A stretch of 64,000 bases of DNA, from contig NC_083577.1 in the NCBI RefSeq assembly GCF_027579695.1, positions 53,875,283-53,939,282 on the forward strand. Reading direction: 5' to 3'. Source of the DNA: Neoarius graeffei (taxonomy: Eukaryota > Chordata > Actinopteri > Siluriformes > Ariidae). Under the pieces are notes generated by a model. The model worked only from the letters and a program-made list of their open reading frames with translations. It was not told the origin of the DNA and made no database searches. Shown piece after piece: positions 54,160 to 64,000 of this stretch (positions within the stretch are counted from its first letter, which is position 1; each line of letters begins with the position of its first letter). Both the position numbers and the translations under genes were made by a program.

Positions 54160-55340
54160 AGTCTTAGTTCAAGCCTTTTCACTCATCATCATACATTAAA
54201 GCCAAACAAATATACCAATACACAGGATTAAGTCATGTTACTTAGTGGTACTTAGTGTGTATATAGTGACAACAAACCACAATCTAATTAATATTCAATC
54301 AAATCTTTTATCTATCATATGTATTGAATCTGAGCATTGCTAGTAGTTTAGTACCACTATCCTGCTCATATTTATGTTAGTATAGATAACCTGGGAATAA
54401 CAGGTGGTTGAATTTTCATAACAGGAAATAAATTCTGATGCTGATAAAATGATACCTTGGCTTTGCTTTCTAAAGTGGTGCTTTATTCTAACACTAGTGT
54501 AAAATCATGCAGCAATTTATAAATGGCAAAATAGTTGAATACTATACAGGGATACATTTTAGAACAACCAAGCCTGACCTTGTGTCTCCATTTACAATGA
54601 AGCTTGAAAAAGATATTCTACTTTCTTCATAGCTTGTGTTCACCTATTACACACTGCTTTACCCACAAGAATTCAACAACAAGAATATCGTGTGAGTTGA
54701 TACTTTCAGGACTGTGTATGTCACATTTTACCTTGTATCGATTTGACTGTTGTGTCATTGCCTGTCCAACAAACATATGTGCTCATCTAACCTTTTTTTT
54801 TTTTTTACAAATATATTTTACAGATATGAACAACTCTCTCAACATTGTGGATGTGGTATCACGTTGAGTAGATATGAGGACGTGACACATTTTCAGCAAA
54901 CATTGTGGAAAAAAGCTCTGAATGCACACTAAATATAGAGTTTATGTTTATTGTACATAATGTTACTAATGTGTCTAAAATGGCAGTCACCTGCCTAATT
55001 AATCATTGTAGGGAAATCAATGTAACAACTACAATATTAACTAAGAATAATTAAGAATCTAACTCGAGTCAGACCTTAGCTATATTGACGCAGCAATATA
55101 GTCAAAACCTGCTGTGTTGGACTAACAAACATATTTTATAGATAAATAGTTATGACAGTGGTGTGAAACACTGCTGACACGACACACTGGATAGGCTTCA
55201 AGGTTTTCTACGAAATTCCCCTGCTGAAAACCAACAGCCAATCATTTGATAACTTTCTGATACATAGTTGAGAGTGCACAGGTTGGTGCACCTCACCAAC
55301 CACAGAACTTGTCAGCAAGGCTCTATAAAAAATACAAAAG
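54160..55340. other. Intergenic, no feature identified
   Basis: AT-rich sequence with no coding region, inverted ends or repeats that I can recognise. Confidence 0.5.
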
Positions 55341-55358
55341 TATACACACACACGCACG

Positions 55359-55989
<631 letters not shown>

Positions 55990-56048
<59 letters not shown>

Positions 56049-56066
56049 GTGTATATATACACGTGT
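55990..56066. repeat. (TA)n/(CA)n microsatellite, right
   Basis: TA repeat followed by a short CA repeat and a TATATACACGTGTG palindrome, directly before a Tc1 end. Confidence 0.93.
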
Positions 56067-56896
56067 GTGGGGTCAGAAGTTTACATACAGTTACATGAAT
56101 GTCAGCTTGGATATGAATGTCATGACAATATTTGGCCTTTCAGTAATTTCTTTGAACTGTTCTTTTTCTGTGGCAGAATGATTGTACGTCATACATCCTT
56201 AATTTAAAAAAAACCCACTAGTATTTGGTGCACAAGTTTTAATTTTCTTTGGGTTTTCTGAAATCAACACAGGGTCAAAATTATACATACAGGGACAAAA
56301 ATTTACATACGCTCACTGAGATTATTAATTCAGAGGTGCTGAAACTTCTTAAATGTCTCTTATCTTGCCAAGGCCTCTTAACTTCCTGTTAGTGATCATG
56401 ATTGACTACAGCTGGTAGCTTCTCTGTGCCTTCATAAAAAGGGTTTGTTTACAGCACTCATTGGATTGACCAACGCACAGCTGACCACACGGACAAAGAA
56501 AAAGCCTTCTGGAGGATAGTTGTATGGTCAGATGAGACAAAGATTGAGTTGATTGGCCACAATGGCTATCATGTACAGAGGGACACTGTACCAGCTGCTG
56601 GTGGTGGTAGGATCATCATGCTCAGGGGCTGTTTTGCTGCCAGTGGAACTGATTCATTGCACAAAGTGGATGGAATAATGAAGAAGGAGGACTACCTCAG
56701 AATTTTTCGGCATAAACCATCAGAAACTTAAACACAACTTGGGACTTACAACAGGACAGTGAACCCAAACATGCATCAGAACTGGTTGTGGAGGATAAAG
56801 CAGGCTAGAATTAAGCTTAAAACAAGTCCTGACTCTTCAACCCTATTGAAAATACAGTGGCATGCAAAAGTTTGGGCACCCTTACTGAAAATGTCT

Positions 56897-57267
56897 CATC
56901 TCATCATCTCTAGCCGCTTTATCCTTCTACAGGGTCGCAGGCAAGCTGGAGCCTATCCCAGCTGACTACGGGCGAAAGGCGGGGTACACCCTGGACAAGT
57001 CGCCAGGTCATCACAGGGCTGACACATAGACACAGACAACCATTCACACTCACATTCACACCTACGGTCAATTTAGAGTCACCAGTTAACCTAACCTGCA
57101 TGTCTTTGGACTGTGGGGGAAACCGGAGCACCCGGAGGAAACCCACGCGGACACGGGGAGAACATGCAAACTCCACACAGAAAGGCCCTCGCCGGCCCCG
57201 GGGCTCGAACCCAGGACCTTCTTGCTGTGAGGCGACAGCGCTAACCACTACACCACCGTGCCACCCC
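56897..57267 (-). repeat. tRNA-derived SINE
   Basis: Full-length, flanked by TACTGAAAATGTCT (56883-56896, 57268-57281), inserted just inside the left end of the nested Tc1. Confidence 0.93.
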
Positions 57268-57612
57268 TACTGAAAATGTCTGTTACTGTGAATAGTTAAG
57301 TGAGCAGAAGATGAACTGATCACCAAAAGGCATAAAGGTAAAGACAACACATTTCTTTTCAGCGTTTTCTGCAAGATTTGTGTATTATTTTTGTTTTGTA
57401 CAATTGGAGAGTGAAAAAAGTAAAGGAACACCATGCGAAAGTTTGGGCACCCCAATACATTTGAGTTCTCAGGTAACTTTTACCAAGGTTCCAGACCTTA
57501 ATTAGCTTATTGAGCTGTGGCTTGTTCAAATTCTTCGTTAGGAAAGGTCAGATGATGCAGATTTCAAAGCTGTATAAATCCTCTGACTCAAACTTGTCCC
57601 TAAAATCAACAG

Positions 57613-58540
57613 CCATGGGCTCCTCTAAGCAAATCCCTTGCATTCTGAATAATAAAATAATTGATGCTCACAAAGCAGGAGAAGGCTACAAGAACGTAGC
57701 AAAGTGTTTTCAGGCAGCTGTTTCCTCAGATTGTAATGTTATTAAGAAATGGCAGTTAACAGAAACTGTGGAGATCAAGGTGAGGTCTAGAAGATGAAGA
57801 AAACTTTCTGAAAGAACTGCTCGTTGGATTGCTAAAAAGGCAAATAAAAACCCCTGTTTGACTGCAAAAGACCTTCAGAAAGATTTAGTAGACCCTGGAG
57901 TGGTGGTGCACTGTTCTACTATGCAGCGACACCTGAACAAATATGACCTTCATGGAAGAGTCATCAGAAGAAAACCGTTCCTGGATCCTAGCCACAAAAT
58001 TCAGTGTCTGAAGTTTGCAAATGAACATCTAAATAAGTCTGATGCATTTTGGAAACAAGTCCTGCGGACTGATGAAATCAAAATAGAACGTTTTGGCCAC
58101 AATGTGCAAAGGTATGTTTGGAGAAAAAAGGGTGCCAAATTCCAGGAAAAGAACACCTCTCCAACTCTGAAGCATGGGTGTGGATCGATCATGCTTTGGG
58201 GTTGTGTTGCAGCCAGTGGCACAGGGCACATTTCATTAGTCGAAGAGAAGCATGGATTCGAATAAATACCAGCAAACTCTGGAAGCAAACATCACACCAT
58301 CTGTAAAAAAGTTGAAGTTAAAAAGAGGATGGGTCCTACAATAAGACGATGATCCAAAACACACCTCAAAATCTACAATGGAATACCTCAAGAGGCATAA
58401 GCCATGGCTCTCACAGTCCCCTGACCTACAGTAAACATCAATGAAAATCTGTGGATAGATCTCAAAAGAGCAGTGCATGCAAGACAGCCCAAGAAACTTG
58501 TAGAACTGGAAGCCTTTTGCAAGGACGAATGTGTGAAAAT
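57613..58540 (+). pseudogene. Tc1 transposase of the nested element
   Basis: 57613-57797 encodes MGSSKQIPCILNNKIIDAH and YKNVAKCFQAAVSSDCNVI (helix-turn-helix), ending at a stop. 57858-58265 encodes TAKDLQKDLVDPGVVVHCS, then RRKPFLDPSHKIQCLKFAN, VLRTDEIKIERFGHN (first Asp) and MLWGCVAASGTGHISLVEE. The second Asp region and Glu block beyond 58265 are in other frames. Inactive. Confidence 0.85.
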
Positions 58541-59215
58541 CCCCCAGGTAAGAACTGAAAGATTATTAGCTGGCTACAAAAATTGTTTACAAGCTGTGAT
58601 ACTTGCCAAAGGGGGTGTTACTGGGTACTAACCATGCAGGGTGCCCAAACTTTTGCTTCAGGCCCTTTTCCTTTTTTGTCATTTTGAAAATGTATAAGAT
58701 GAAAATAAAAAATTGTTTTTGCTTAAAATATAAAGGGAATGAGTCATCTTTAACTTTATGCCTTTTGGAGATCTTTTCATCTTCAACTTGCTTTAACTGT
58801 TCACAGTAACAGCAATTTTGACCAGGGGTGCCCAAACTTTTGCATACCACTGTATATGGACCATGCTTATAAGTTGAGTCCATGCCAAGAAAAAAAAATT
58901 AATTGAACTCTACCAATTCTACCATGAAGAGTCATGAAATATCCAACCAGGATTCTGCCAGAAACTTGTTCATGGTGTTTGATCAAGGTGAAGCTTGCGA
59001 ACAGACATTTTACCCAAATATTAGGTGTATTGTATGTATAATTTTGACCCTGTGTTGAGTTCAGAAAACACAAAGAAAATTAAAACTTGTACACCAAATT
59101 CTAGTGTTTTTTTTTTTTATTAAAGATGTATGCTGTACATTCTCCCACAGAAAAAGAACAGTTCAAAGACATTACTGAAAGCCCAAATATTGCCATGAAA
59201 TTCATATCCAAGATC

Positions 59216-59554
59216 TCTCTCTCTCTCCTCACAGCAAGAAGGTCCGGGTTCGAGCCCCGTGGCCGGCGAGGGCCTTTCTGTGCAGAGTTTGCATGTTCTC
59301 CCCGTGTCCGCGTGGATTTCCTCCGGGTGCTCCGGTTTCCCCCACAGTCCAAAGACATGCAGGTTAGGTTAACTGGTGACTCTAAATTGACCGTAGGTGT
59401 GAATGTGAGTGTGAATGGTTGTCTGTGTCTATGTGTCAGCCCTGTGATGACCTGTGTCCAGGGTGTACCCCGCCTTTTGCCCGTAGTCAGCTGGGATAGG
59501 CTCCAGCTTGCCTGTGACCCTGTAGAACAGGATAAAGCGGCTAGAGATAATGAG

Positions 59555-59556
<2 letters not shown>
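59216..59556 (+). repeat. tRNA-derived SINE, 5'-truncated
   Basis: Starts within the head (CTCACAGCAAGAAGG) after a short CT run; the tail TAATGAGA merges with a (TA)n tract. Confidence 0.88.

Positions 59557-59621
<65 letters not shown>
59555..59621. repeat. (TA)n microsatellite
   Basis: About 32 TA units at the SINE tail. Confidence 0.97.
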
Positions 59622-59627
59622 GTCAAG

Positions 59628-59760
59628 GTAGAGATTAAAATCTGGTGGAATCAGAGATTCTAAAGAAACTCTGATTGCAATCTCTACTGGTAGAATCTCC
59701 GATCTTACTAGTAGAGATTGTGATTGGAGTTTCTACTGGAAGAATCTCAAATTCTACGAC
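59628..59760. repeat. Array of short inverted GTAGAGATT/AGAATCTC units
   Basis: At least five alternating units of GTAGAGATT and its near complement (agaatctc, aatctctac) lie within about 130 bp. No coding sense. Adjacent to the (TA)n tract. Confidence 0.6.
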
Positions 59761-59854
59761 AACCAATGAAAACAAAATTGCTGAAGGTAATTTCAGATTT
59801 GGAATGTTTTCAGAAGTATCAAGTATACAGTGATATTTTTCTTGTAACAAGTAT

Positions 59855-59989
59855 CATTTGCATATATTTCTTTATCTTTATTTTATGGTAACATAATTTG
59901 CATATGATGGGTTTCACACCTCTTTAATTACATATATTTTTAATCTTTATTTTATGGCAAAATAATTTGCATATGATGGGTTTCACACC
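59855..59989. repeat. Tandem duplication of about 75 bp
   Basis: TTTGCATATGATGGGTTTCA occurs at 59898 and 59967, each preceded by a tttattttatgg... segment. Confidence 0.75.
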
Positions 59990-60357
59990 TGGGCAGCATG
60001 GTGGTGTCATGGTTAGCACTGTCACCTCACCTCAAGAAAGTTTTAGGTTTAAGCCCAGCAACCAACAGGGGCCTTTCTGTGCAGAGTTTGCTTGTTCTCC
60101 CCATATCTGTGTGGGTTTTCTCTGGGTGCTCCAGTTTCTCCCACAGTCCAAAGACATGCAGGTTAGGTTAATTGGTGGCTCGAAATTAACTGTAGGTGTG
60201 AATGTGAGCGTGAATGGTTGTTTGTCTCTATGTGTCAGCCCTGCGATGACCTGGCGACTTGTCCAGGGTGTACCCCGCCTTTCGCCCATCGTCAGCTGGG
60301 ATAGGCTCCAGCTTGCCTGCGACCCTGCACAGGATAAGCGGCTACAGATAATGGATG
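59989..60357 (+). repeat. tRNA-derived SINE, older copy
   Basis: Flanked by GATGGGTTTCACAC (59975-59988, 60358-60371). Several substitutions in the head (a degraded B box), so older than the others. Confidence 0.87.
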
Positions 60358-60683
60358 GATGGGTTTCACACTTTTTGAATTACATTTACACCTCTTTGAT
60401 CTCAATAGCTGGCATACTGTCAATATTACACCCTTAAGAGAAATGTTCAATTGAAATATTAATGTCAAGTAACAGATGTATTTTCATACCTCTTTGATCT
60501 CAATAGTTGACAGCTGGTCAGTATCACCCTTGAAGTGTTCAGTTGAACTGTGTAGTAAGCCCTGATGTGGGTGGAGTACTGAAGCACGGCAGGTGGGAGA
60601 TGATGTTCACACACTTTATTTTTCCACGCAATGCTTTTTAATGATTAAATGACAACAGGTGCATTGACTTTGCTATAGGGAGG

Positions 60684-60691
60684 TATATAAG
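60684..60691 (+). promoter_or_regulatory. Candidate TATA box
   Basis: TATATAAG lies 113 bp before the ATG of the integrase-like remnant. It is the only well-placed TATA box I see near a coding start in this window. Confidence 0.35.
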
Positions 60692-60803
60692 GGATGCAGC
60701 TAGCAACAGGGGCCAGTATTCACTGGAGGCTGTAGAGGTACATGTATATTACACAGTGTTGAACATTCCATCAACTTTATTCATCACTAGCAGTCAGTAA
60801 ATA

Positions 60804-63010
60804 ATGGAGTACCAGAAGGCTGAGCTTTACAAGCTTCTGGACAGCCATATTGCCCAGCTTGACACGAAGAAGCATGGCAGGGAGTACCAACTTCTGGATG
60901 GCAGTAAGACAGTAGCATCAGGGACACAGGTGTTTGGAAGAACCACAGTACATGGACAAGAAGTGGACCCACATCAACAGAGTGTATTCTAGATATCAAC
61001 TGTGGAGGACCCAGACTTTACCCCATCTTTAGCCAATCCATTTCAGGAACCACCTTCTATTGGCCAATTTGTTGTCTGGGATATTACTCAAGCTATTCAA
61101 CTAGAACCTGACCAGTGGTGGCTGCTGGTTTTTAAAACAGGGGAAGCCCATTTTACGCATTCATCGTAAAACCTGTAGGCCGGATATCAAAGCATAGAAA
61201 GGTGTGCCCCATTAGCATAGTGAACTAGACAACCCTACCTAGTGGCAGAAAGTATTTTTGCTTGTACATTTCATGTTATAGTCTGGCTTGCCAGGCTAGT
61301 GCCTCATATCCTTAATCAAAAATATCAAACATCCAAAAATCACTGGCTATTCAACGAAGAGCCTTGAACATCATACCCTGATATGCAACACAGAGTCTTT
61401 AACACAACACCCAGCTGTGCAACACATCCTTGAACATCTTCTGCAACACAGTCTGGAAATTCATAACCAGGTAGGCTATGCAACACACAGAACCTTGAAT
61501 ATTATACCCAGGTATAACCTATAACACAGAGCCCACCATTCTCTTAACATTACTGAACAATATACACACTTCAGATTCATGAACATGAACACTATTTATA
61601 CACAAATTCTGCCCTCCGCTCCTTTTCCAGAAAATGGTCTGTGACCCTGTCATACCAGCTGGTTGTGCTTTCCAGAGACTTCACCAATTTCTGTTAGCAG
61701 CTAGCACTGCAGATCCCAATAAGGCTCAAGCTAGCCTACAACCAGATTGAACTACAAATGAAATAAACGAGTGATTTCACGAATGATCAAACTGATAGAA
61801 TGGATGAAAGTTAACGGAGCACAACGAGTAATATTTACATTTATTTACAGAGTAATGTACAGAGACATCAATGAGAAGAAACATTTATATGAAAAGAAAT
61901 TCGGACAGCACTTTGGCACACGACTACACTTTCTCGACATCCGCTAAGGACTGATCATGCTTCCGTGTTCCTCGCCGAAGTACGGCCCTCCTCATGTCTT
62001 TCAAACACTACCTCCAATAATCCTTTATCAGCCCGACTTCTTGTCCCTCCCACTGTCTCGTTTAGTCCCAGAGAAGCCCGGCTTCCCTGGAAGTGACGAT
62101 TTTGTTGATTTTAACCAATAACAACTAGCCGAAATTGGCTGTTCAGAGCCGTCTCGTAGACTGCAACGGATACCCGGCTGCCAGTCAGTGTTGCCAGATA
62201 CTGCTGACGTTTTCCATCCCAAAATATGTTCAAAACCCGCCAAAATGCACTTAAAACCACTCAATCTGGCAACACTGCTGCCAGTCCATAGAGCCCATTG
62301 AAATAAGAAAGGTTACAGCCTGGCAGCAAAGGTAGATTCTTGTAGCGAACTGCAAGTTCGTCAGACATCACTCAAATAAGTTACAGGATAGTTATGAACA
62401 TAAATACAATCTTGGGCATATACTATGTTATGCAAGTTATTGTTTTAATGAGAATTCAACGTCGTAGACGCCGCAGTTTGGGGAGAGAATTTTAGGGGAA
62501 GCTTGGCTTCCCTTGTTGTCTCTGAGAAATCGCCCCTGAACCTGACACACCCCATAGCAAGATCAGGAAGACTGCAACAAAAAAACTACTTGAAAGCAGT
62601 AAATAAACAACAGGTTAATTATGATGCAAAGATACAAAGCACTTATTTTGCTGAAGGAGACATAGTTGGAATCCGCATACACAAAGTGGATTGCACAAAC
62701 ACTGGCCCAAGACTTTTGCCATGCAAGGTCCTCACAGTTTCTGGCACAGAAAAGGATGCAACTTACAAGCTGTGTACATCACATGGTCGACTGAGGAACA
62801 CTTTTAGATCAGAGCAGCTGGTTAATATGCAAAATGTCTGCTTACCTTCACTAAGATGTCGAATGCTTGGATGAGATCTCCCTAATTCAGGCTTCTTGGA
62901 TAAACACTGGTTGGAAAGCAAGTGGAGCAAGTGTGTGTTCTTGTAAAGGCAGTTGTATAACTAACAGATGTACTTGTAAAAAGCAGGGACTTACATGCTC
63001 TACAAATTCA
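60804..63010 (+). pseudogene. KRBA2/Ginger-like integrase gene remnant, interrupted by hAT
   Basis: 60804-60992 encodes MEYQKAELYKLLDSHIAQL and HGREYQLLDGSK with a stop at 60990-60992. The same frame then gives DPDFTPSLANPFQEPPSIG up to the hAT insertion at 61113. After 62538, KIRKTATKKLLESSK leads, with a frame change, to EGDIVGIRIHKVDCTNTGP and YKLCTSHGRLRNTFRSEQL. A further shift gives CSCKGSCITNRCTCKKQGL, a Cys-rich CxCK motif. As I recall, KRBA2-like fish proteins end in this way. The integrase catalytic core is not present. It is cut again near 63010 by another element. Confidence 0.4.
61113..62538 (-). mobile_element. hAT element related to 9279-12280
   Basis: Starts CAGTGGTGGCTGC and ends CCCCTG; flanked by an exact 8-bp duplication AACCTGAC (61105-61112, 62539-62546). 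It shares the CAAAACCCGCCAAAATGCAC stretch with the level 4 hAT of intron 5. The right TIR is shortened. No usable transposase. Confidence 0.85.
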
Positions 63011-63011
63011 T

Positions 63012-63861
63012 GGGCGGATCTACCGGGGTGGCATAGGGTGGCAAATGCCACCCTAAAAGAAAGCCTTGCCACCCCTGCTGCCACCCCAGTTGGCTGCGAC
63101 GAATTCAAAGAAAAATTACGGCCAATTTGACATTTACGTGCGCGAATTTCCAATGTCCGAATGCAGCACGAGATAACGCCAGAGATTGGTTGTTTTGGAA
63201 AATTGAGAGGCGCGAAGTGAGGGAGCCAGGAGTCGCGAGGAAAGGAGACACGGGAGGAAAGAGGTAAAACCTGATTAACTATCTATCAAGAAATGAAATT
63301 ATAATGAATGAACAGTGCTAGCATAGTTGCGAGGCTGATTTTGAGAGGATAAAAATCAGGTTGGAGAACGTTATTTAGCTAACTATACATGTAATGTGAG
63401 CTAGGTCTGACATTAGTTTTGTGTAAAGTCGGCCACAAAAGTTAATATTGATTCAACGTCTGTCAAGGAATTTGTGAAGCGTTTTGCTGAGCAACATGGA
63501 AATCACCGCATTCAGCTGTTGTAGGCATGACAAGTTCATGTTATGCTCACTGGTGAGCCTTTACAAAGCGTGAGAAAAAAAACTATAAAATGTGACACTG
63601 GTGTAAATCGTTTAAATCATGCTGAACTTGAAGCAGTGTTGTTATTGTTGTTGTTTTTTAGTGTCTGTTCTTTTGCATATACAGTATAAAACTGTCCAGA
63701 AACGGTATAGACCTCATCTGAGAATGTATGTTCTTCGTGAACAATAAAAGCATGAGATTAAGTTTGTCTGTATGAGTTTGTAAATGGCAGCCCGTGCCCT
63801 TTTGTAGTGTGTACATACTATTTGTCATCAAACTGTGATAACTGTGATTAAATTCAGCATA
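63012..63861 (+). mobile_element. Edge of an unclassified element
   Basis: The coding frame before it breaks at GGGCGGATCTACCGGGGTGG, a terminal-like G/C-rich start with a short inverted GGTGGC/GCCACC pair. A CpG-containing stretch (63130-63270) with a possible donor (gaggtaaaac) looks like a promoter and first exon. The other end is not visible. Confidence 0.35.
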
Positions 63862-64000
63862 CAGTTAGGTCCATAAATATTTGGACAGAGGCAACATTTT
63901 TCTAATTTTGGTTCTGTACATTACCACAATGAATTTTGAACAAAACAATTCAGATGCAGTTGAAGTTCAGACTTTCAGCTTTAATTCAGTGGGTTGAACA
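63862..64000 (+). mobile_element. Left end of a Tc1 element (runs off the window)
   Basis: Starts CAGTTAGGTCCATAAATATT after TA at 63860-63861, a typical Tc1 end (ccataaatatttggacag). Continues beyond the window. Confidence 0.8.

Larger units (their letters stand above)
56855..58852 (+). mobile_element. Tc1 element nested in a Tc1, 'CAGTGGCATGCAAAAGTTTG' ends
   Basis: Matching inverted ends flanked by TA (56853-56854, 58853-58854). Near-complete length without its SINE (56897-57267). The transposase on + is broken. Confidence 0.92.
56500..58990 (+). pseudogene. Tc1 transposase, broken right after the catalytic Glu codon
   Basis: 56517-56735 encodes [19 protein letters not shown] (first Asp), then MLRGCFAASGTDSLHKVDG. 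Degenerate sequence near 56745-56765 (GQ-DSEPKHAS-like) holds the second Asp. At 56838-56853 the frame reaches NPIEN, where the Glu is the third catalytic residue. The 56855-58852 element then cuts the gene, which resumes as WTMLIS at 58857. Several shifts and stops are also present. Confidence 0.75.
56067..59215 (+). mobile_element. Tc1 element with GGTCAGAAGTTTACATAC end
   Basis: The left end resembles the AGTTTACATACA ends of the salmonid/Sleeping Beauty-type Tc1 group. The right end is truncated by a SINE at 59216. Transposase pieces are at 56500-56853 and 58855-58990, split by another Tc1. Confidence 0.75.

Overview
The window is nuclear DNA from a teleost fish, probably an ostariophysan and possibly a catfish (the group is inferred from repeat families, with low confidence). 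It holds two complete multi-exon housekeeping genes on the + strand in a conserved vertebrate order: CDC16/APC6 (18 coding exons, 3028-32664, predicted 611 aa) and UPF3A (10 coding exons, 35441-48904, predicted 456 aa). Every coding exon joins in frame across GT-AG introns, so both genes look functional. A small two-exon + strand gene (34029-35140, predicted 109 aa, N-terminus MGCTPSK) lies between them. I do not recognise it; its start fits N-myristoylation plus palmitoylation.

Almost everything else is transposable-element DNA, concentrated in the introns and after UPF3A. Tc1/mariner elements are the most common, followed by hAT, PIF/Harbinger-like, TTAA-inserting foldback and pogo-like elements. 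There is a large family of tRNA-derived SINEs (about twelve copies, most with clear target-site duplications) and two 5'-truncated LINEs.

Layout: 1-2570, a Tc1 element and older repeats; 2700-7520, CDC16 exons 1-5 with a foldback-type MITE and a SINE split by a hAT derivative; 7519-16744 (CDC16 intron 5), a five-deep nest of DNA transposons; 17344-24886 (intron 8), a Tc1 copy cut by three elements with 3-bp target duplications, one of which contains a further element; 24887-32664, CDC16 exons 9-18; 34029-35140, the small gene; 35582-45785 (UPF3A intron 1), a second nest of Tc1 in Tc1 in Tc1 in hAT in a TTAA foldback hairpin; 45786-48904, UPF3A exons 2-10; 49427-50911, a pogo-like element; 52830-53412, a second foldback hairpin; 55340-59640, (TA)n tracts with a Tc1 broken at its catalytic glutamate by another Tc1; 60684-63010, a decayed integrase-like gene (KRBA2/Ginger type) interrupted by hAT; 63862-end, the edge of another Tc1.

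The two named genes act in unrelated processes: APC/C ubiquitin ligation in mitosis and nonsense-mediated mRNA decay. Their pairing reflects conserved synteny, not a shared pathway. The novelty here lies in the stacked transposon insertions, which give a relative insertion history, and in the coding remnants inside them.
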